The notes under the pieces are model-generated. The model searched no databases. It was not told the DNA's origin and was given only the letters and a program-made list of their open reading frames with translations. Positions 7,026 through 7,151 of a stretch of DNA of 7,151 nucleotides are shown here, piece by piece. Position numbers and translations under genes: made by a program. Positions within the stretch are counted from its first letter, which is position 1; each line of letters opens with the position of its first letter. Source of the stretch: Actinomycetota bacterium. Lineage in GTDB: Bacteria > Actinomycetota > Actinomycetes > Nanopelagicales > Nanopelagicaceae. Location of the stretch: assembly GCA_026392815.1 (NCBI GenBank), contig JAPLBI010000040.1:1-7151 (forward strand), in the 5' to 3' direction.

Positions 7026-7151
7026 TCAGATATCCCGTTCTCGCCAGGCCAAGATCATCGATGGTAAAGCGGCGCATAAGAACATCATTGAAATTATTAA
7101 ATAGCTGCCATCATTGCCTTCAGGCTGAAACAGCTTTACTTCAGGTCCTAT
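7026..7151 (-). CDS. C-terminal end of an unassigned membrane protein, cut by window edge
   Basis: An open frame enters from the right edge on the minus strand and runs 41 codons to TGA at 7028-7026. I do not recognise the family. The fragment reads as a polar segment (IGPEVKLFQPEGNDG), then a hydrophobic run of about 18 residues (SYLIISMMFLCAALPSMILA), then a short charged end WRERDI. This is the usual look of a last membrane helix with a positively charged cytoplasmic tail. It is co-oriented with terC, but the 152-bp gap containing the terC promoter argues against co-transcription being required. No good terminator is visible after the stop. It could be chance, since the fragment is short, but the composition looks coding. 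Confidence 0.5.
   Translation of the reverse strand: MGPEVKLFQPEGNDGSYLIISMMFLCAALPSMILAWRERDI

Overview
The window looks like a compact chromosomal segment of an actinobacterium with moderate-to-low GC. The best guess is a small-genome freshwater type such as the acI/Nanopelagicales group. The grounds are indirect: genes are very tightly packed, convergent genes overlap or touch, and several start codons sit 6-7 nt after a TANNNT -10 box with no Shine-Dalgarno, the geometry of leaderless mRNAs that is common in Actinobacteria. The KatG and TerC proteins also look actinobacterial. The lineage is an inference and was not tested by any search. I see no mobile elements, tRNA or rRNA genes, CRISPR arrays or integrase scars.

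Layout. Bases 1-785 (minus) hold uppP, undecaprenyl-diphosphatase, cut by the left edge. It is divergent from an AlkD-type DNA alkylation-repair glycosylase (855-1568, plus). That gene runs tail-to-tail, with an 8-bp overlap, into a GNAT acetyltransferase (1561-2028, minus). The acetyltransferase is divergent, across only 46 bp, from a 357-residue transaldolase-family enzyme (2075-3148, plus). The transaldolase ends 1 bp before the end of katG (3150-5315, minus). Upstream of katG on the same strand are a YCII/DGPF-domain protein (5404-5727, GTG start) and a TerC-family membrane protein (5751-6746). A partial unassigned membrane-protein C-terminus lies at 7026-7151 (minus).

The most informative non-coding element is the terC leader, 6747-6881 on the minus strand. 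It carries a well-formed yybP-ykoY (Mn2+-sensing) riboswitch: the conserved GGGGAGUA and GUCAAU loops, closing helix and internal hairpins are all present. A 17-bp-spaced promoter ends just ahead of it. The sequence between aptamer and start codon can pair with the 5' strand of the aptamer's closing helix, which gives a plausible switching mechanism. This makes the TerC protein a likely Mn2+ exporter.

Functionally, the right half joins metal homeostasis (Mn2+ export) and peroxide defence (KatG). The left half holds envelope lipid recycling, alkylation repair and a carbon-metabolism enzyme. I did not find a convincing, wholly new multi-gene system. The best leads are the riboswitch with its expression platform, a Glu-to-Gln change at the acid/base position of the transaldolase-family enzyme, the interlocked leaderless promoters, and an inverted repeat in the katG promoter region.
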